Source: an uncultured Sulfurovum sp. (GTDB lineage Bacteria; Campylobacterota; Campylobacteria; Campylobacterales; Sulfurovaceae). From it: a DNA stretch of 8,728 nucleotides. The stretch lies in contig CAMZNQ010000358.1 of assembly GCA_947313765.1 (NCBI GenBank), positions 1 to 8,728 on the forward strand, given 5' to 3'. Positions within the stretch are counted from its first letter, which is position 1. Each line of letters begins with the position of its first letter. Positions 7,189-8,728 of this stretch are shown here, in pieces. The notes beneath the pieces were generated by a model. The model was not told where the DNA came from. It worked only from the letters and a program-made list of their open reading frames with translations, and searched no databases. A program made the translations under genes and the position numbers.

Positions 7189-7967
7189 AAATAGAAGACA
7201 TAAATACAAACTGGGCAATAGATGAAATAAGTAATCCTTTTGGTTTAAATACCAAAGGTTATAAATATGCTGTACCTGTAGAAGAATTAGATAATTTAGA
7301 TTTTAAATCAGATAAGGGCCCTAAATTAGATTTAGAAATGGGAGCAGGTTTAGAGTTTCAAACAGATAAGAGTAAATCTAAGGTTATAATTCCAAATTAT
7401 AATCCACGAGAATCCAATTTAAGGACTCCAAATTATAATCCTGATATAATTGTTGAGGATGATAATAAAATCAATTTAAAGGACGATGGAGGTCCATTAA
7501 AGGACGATATATCATCATATAAAAAATCAATTATTATTGAACATACAGATGAACTAAAATTCTTACTCTCTAAAGAGGGAAAGGATAACTCTTATACAAC
7601 TAAGAATAGAGCAGGTAGTAGTGCTTATGGTAAGTATCAATTTATGCCATCTACAGCTAAGATGTATGCTAAGGAGATAGGAATCAATCCTAATGAATGG
7701 AATACTCCAGATAATCAAGATAAGATTATGGCTCATGCATTAAAGGCTTATGGGAAAGTATTAGATTCTGTTGGAGTTAAACATACACATGGGAATAAAT
7801 ATGCTGTTCATCAATTAGGTCCTGCTAGAGCAAGAAGATTTTTTAGAGGGAAGTTAACTACGAGAGATATTAAAGTTATGAATGATAACCTTCCTAGAAG
7901 TAAGAAAGTTATGAGTTTAAATAGAAATACAGTAATCTCTCGTTGGAGAGATACTTATCTTAAATAG
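7185..7967 (+). CDS. Virion-associated lytic transglycosylase (SLT/lysozyme-like domain)
   Basis: A 260-residue protein predicted to cut peptidoglycan glycan strands during DNA entry. Residues 1-115 are polar, repeat-bearing and probably disordered. The catalytic domain spans about 118-258. Glu131 (in LLSKEGKDN) is the likely catalytic acid. Residues 146-158 carry the SLT-type motif AYGKYQFMPSTA. Residues 206-222 (YAVHQLGPARARRFFRG) match the later 'A.HQ.G...A...' motif that lines the substrate groove. There is no signal peptide, membrane segment or companion holin, so it is more likely carried in the virion than a free endolysin. Being last in the ejection operon agrees with that. A GAGGA site lies 9 nt before the ATG, which overlaps the preceding stop (ATGA). 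Its 3' end overlaps the opposing nuclease gene by 8 bp. An endolysin role cannot be fully excluded. Confidence 0.88.
   Translation: MKIEDINTNWAIDEISNPFGLNTKGYKYAVPVEELDNLDFKSDKGPKLDLEMGAGLEFQTDKSKSKVIIPNYNPRESNLRTPNYNPDIIVEDDNKINLKDDGGPLKDDISSYKKSIIIEHTDELKFLLSKEGKDNSYTTKNRAGSSAYGKYQFMPSTAKMYAKEIGINPNEWNTPDNQDKIMAHALKAYGKVLDSVGVKHTHGNKYAVHQLGPARARRFFRGKLTTRDIKVMNDNLPRSKKVMSLNRNTVISRWRDTYLK
7391..7441 (+). repeat. 15-nt exact direct repeat in the transglycosylase linker
   Basis: TCCAAATTATAATCC occurs at 7391-7405 and again at 7427-7441, a period of 36 nt (12 codons). A partial AATCCAATTT lies between them. The copies encode the two PNYNP phrases at residues 70-74 and 82-86 of the N-terminal linker. 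This is most simply a small in-frame duplication in a flexible region. Confidence 0.85.
7476..7508 (+). repeat. 12-nt exact direct repeat in the transglycosylase linker
   Basis: TTAAAGGACGAT occurs at 7476-7487 and 7497-7508, a period of 21 nt (7 codons). It encodes LKDD twice (residues 98-101 and 105-108) just before the catalytic domain. Like the repeat just upstream, it looks like an in-frame duplication within a disordered linker. Confidence 0.8.
7931..7955 (-). terminator. Candidate intrinsic terminator of the minus-strand operon
   Basis: ATCTCTC (7935-7941) pairs perfectly with GAGAGAT (7946-7952) around a GTTG loop. The helix is extended past a single bulged A (7934) by AGT/ACT. Read on the minus strand, this hairpin begins 4 nt after the nuclease stop codon and is followed by GTATTTCTATTT, a U-rich but interrupted tract. 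It lies inside the 3' end of the plus-strand transglycosylase gene, so its base pairing is also coding sequence. Function is inferred from position and structure. Confidence 0.5.
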
Positions 7968-8307
7968 ATAAATTGGTTATTTGAATATCTTTACTTTTTA
8001 GATATTCCATAACCTCTTCTTTATTAGAACATACTAGGGCTAATCCGCCCTTAGCATTTATAATTTGAATCTTAGCTTCTTGAAGCTTTTCATGTACTTT
8101 ATATTTACCCTCTTTAAATCTAATTAGATTCTTAGGAGTTTTAACCTCAATAGCTACATGAACAAATAATAATCTGTCACACATAAATGTAGGAATCCCT
8201 GCTTGTAAATCTGCTTCCCCATTTTTAGTATATGTACCATTTACTACATTACCACCTATTGATTCTATCCAATCAATTAATCTTCTTTGATATACACTTT
8301 CTTTCAT
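7960..8307 (-). CDS. VRR-NUC domain nuclease
   Basis: A 115-residue single-domain nuclease of the PD-(D/E)xK superfamily, VRR-NUC type. Visible elements: an N-terminal helix QRRLIDWIES (residues 7-16); GEADLQAGIP (30-39) with the metal-binding Asp33; IEVKTPKN (53-60) giving the E54-V-K56 catalytic pair; Gln76 in KLQEAKIQIINAKGG, corresponding to the family's conserved Q before the 'GG' turn; and a final strand LALVCS with a helix to the C-terminus. Length fits stand-alone phage VRR-NUC proteins, which are proposed to act on branched or flapped DNA in replication or recombination. The start is set by AAAGGA (8313-8318) 5 nt upstream, inside the end of the helicase gene; the two genes are 1 nt apart and so probably co-translated. 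Pairing of VRR-NUC genes with SNF2-type helicases is common in phages. The precise substrate is unknown. Confidence 0.88.
   Translation of the reverse strand: MKESVYQRRLIDWIESIGGNVVNGTYTKNGEADLQAGIPTFMCDRLLFVHVAIEVKTPKNLIRFKEGKYKVHEKLQEAKIQIINAKGGLALVCSNKEEVMEYLKSKDIQITNLSI
7975..8014 (+). terminator. Candidate intrinsic terminator of the plus-strand virion operon
   Basis: GAATATCT (7983-7990) pairs perfectly with AGATATTC (8000-8007) around a 9-nt loop. Beyond a small internal loop (TT opposite C), GGTTAT (7975-7980) pairs with ATAACC (8009-8014), giving 14 bp in all. The hairpin starts 7 nt after the transglycosylase stop, and TCTTCTTTATT follows it on the plus strand. It lies inside the 3' end of the opposing nuclease gene. 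The stem is AT-rich and the U tract is interrupted, so termination strength is uncertain. The structure could also act on the opposite transcript. Confidence 0.5.
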
Positions 8308-8308
8308 A

Positions 8309-8728
8309 CTAATCCTTTAAAAAATTTAAGAAGTTATTATACGATGAATTATCGAATGACTTCTTTTTATTTGTTACAGCCTTTAATATTAAAGGTCCAA
8401 TAGCTGGCGAGTCCATAGTTAAAAAATCTATAATAACAGGTAACATTCTATTTACATTTAGTTGACGATTACGAATCTGTATAAACTTAGCTGTTTTAAA
8501 TGACATACTACAAATAATCATCTTTTTATACATGCTAAGGTCTATTCCCTCTGCAGTAGCTTCATAAGACTTAATATGAAAGTTGCTAGGTAATATTCTA
8601 TTAAGTAATTCTCTTTCCGCTATGAAGTGGGCTATGACTACATAATCTTCATCATTAGTATAATTTTCTAATATATACTGAGCTTTAGGATATACTCCTA
8701 AATCTATAACTCTTTTCTTATACTTAAA
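8309..8728 (-). CDS. Superfamily 2 (SNF2-like) helicase, C-terminal part (5' end outside window)
   Basis: The minus-strand frame is open from the window edge to a TAG stop and gives 139 residues. It has no stop before the edge, so an ATG at 8533 is an internal methionine and not the start. The sequence fits the second RecA-like domain of an SF2 helicase. DYVVIAHFIAERELLNRIL (visible residues 28-46) is the motif IV region. EATAEGIDLS (56-65) is motif V, and KKMIICS is the strand after it. QIRNRQLNVNR (84-94) is motif VI with its arginine finger candidates. The Walker motifs would lie in the missing N-terminal part. Motif VI usually reads Q-x-x-G-R-x-x-R; here the glycine is replaced by Asn (QIRNRQLNVNR), seen in some phage helicases. 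It probably unwinds or remodels DNA with the nuclease encoded 1 nt downstream. SNF2-type is favoured over other SF2 subfamilies by that pairing only. Confidence 0.78.
   Translation of the reverse strand, partial: FKYKKRVIDLGVYPKAQYILENYTNDEDYVVIAHFIAERELLNRILPSNFHIKSYEATAEGIDLSMYKKMIICSMSFKTAKFIQIRNRQLNVNRMLPVIIDFLTMDSPAIGPLILKAVTNKKKSFDNSSYNNFLNFLKD

Noticed and set aside
7315..7322. Perfect 8-bp palindrome AGGGCCCT, a GC-rich spot in AT-rich DNA
   Set aside because: It is short, lies inside the transglycosylase coding region (residues 44-46), and has no flanking symmetry or nearby copies to suggest a binding site.
8309..8533. A separate 74-residue minus-strand gene starting at the ATG at 8533
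   Set aside because: The frame stays open upstream to the window edge, and helicase motif V lies immediately upstream of this methionine, so the ATG is internal to a longer helicase gene.
1..8728. Defence system, CRISPR array, tRNA, integrase or attachment site
   Set aside because: No regularly spaced repeats, cloverleaf-like sequence, recombinase gene or att-like direct repeat was seen; virtually all bases are accounted for by the virion and replication genes.
1..8728. Possible stop-codon recoding, as in some AT-rich gut phages
   Set aside because: TAA, TAG and TGA all occur as natural gene ends next to properly placed downstream starts, and no gene needs readthrough to reach a sensible length.

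Overview
The window is an AT-rich (roughly 30% GC by eye), almost fully coding piece of a short-tailed (podovirus-like) bacteriophage or a prophage of that kind. The evidence is a P22-type portal protein, a run of proteins that look like DNA-ejection (internal virion) proteins, a lytic transglycosylase, the end of a tail-fibre-like protein, and on the other strand a phage-type VRR-NUC nuclease beside the end of a helicase. Strong Shine-Dalgarno sites, ATG starts and use of all three stop codons (TAA, TAG, TGA) point to a bacterial host with the ordinary code and no stop-codon recoding. The host cannot be named. AT-rich bacteria fit, and a Gram-negative host is only weakly suggested by the ejection-protein set.

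Layout, plus strand, 1-7967: one tightly packed late (virion) operon. The 3' end of a tail-fibre-like gene overlaps a 121-residue protein with a degenerate GNAT-like look. Then come a 235-residue glycine-rich ejection protein, a 643-residue coiled-coil ejection protein with internal repeats, the 594-residue portal, a 713-residue large internal virion protein, and a 260-residue transglycosylase. Neighbouring genes overlap by 1, 4 or 8 nt. The only gap is 8 nt before the portal, which has its own full AGGAGG site. There is no room for internal promoters between genes and no non-coding stretch longer than 8 nt between same-strand plus genes.

Layout, minus strand, 8728-7960: a helicase C-terminal part (motifs V and VI visible), whose 5' end lies beyond the window, is followed after 1 nt by a 115-residue VRR-NUC nuclease. 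This looks like the end of a replication/recombination operon converging on the virion operon. The two operons overlap tail to tail by 8 bp. On each side of the junction lies a hairpin inside the 3' end of the opposing gene, so each transcript may end within the other gene.

How the genes may work together: the portal is the dodecameric gate for packaging and exit of DNA. The 121-, 235-, 643- and 713-residue proteins are probably carried in the capsid and ejected to form a conduit across the cell envelope, and the transglycosylase opens the peptidoglycan. The gene order resembles the T7 gp13-gp14-gp15-gp16 run, but with a P22-type portal inserted inside it. Nothing here clearly amounts to an undescribed biological system. 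The best second looks are the portal within the ejection cassette, the reciprocal terminators at the convergent junction, the degenerate GNAT-like protein and the repeat-bearing ejection protein.
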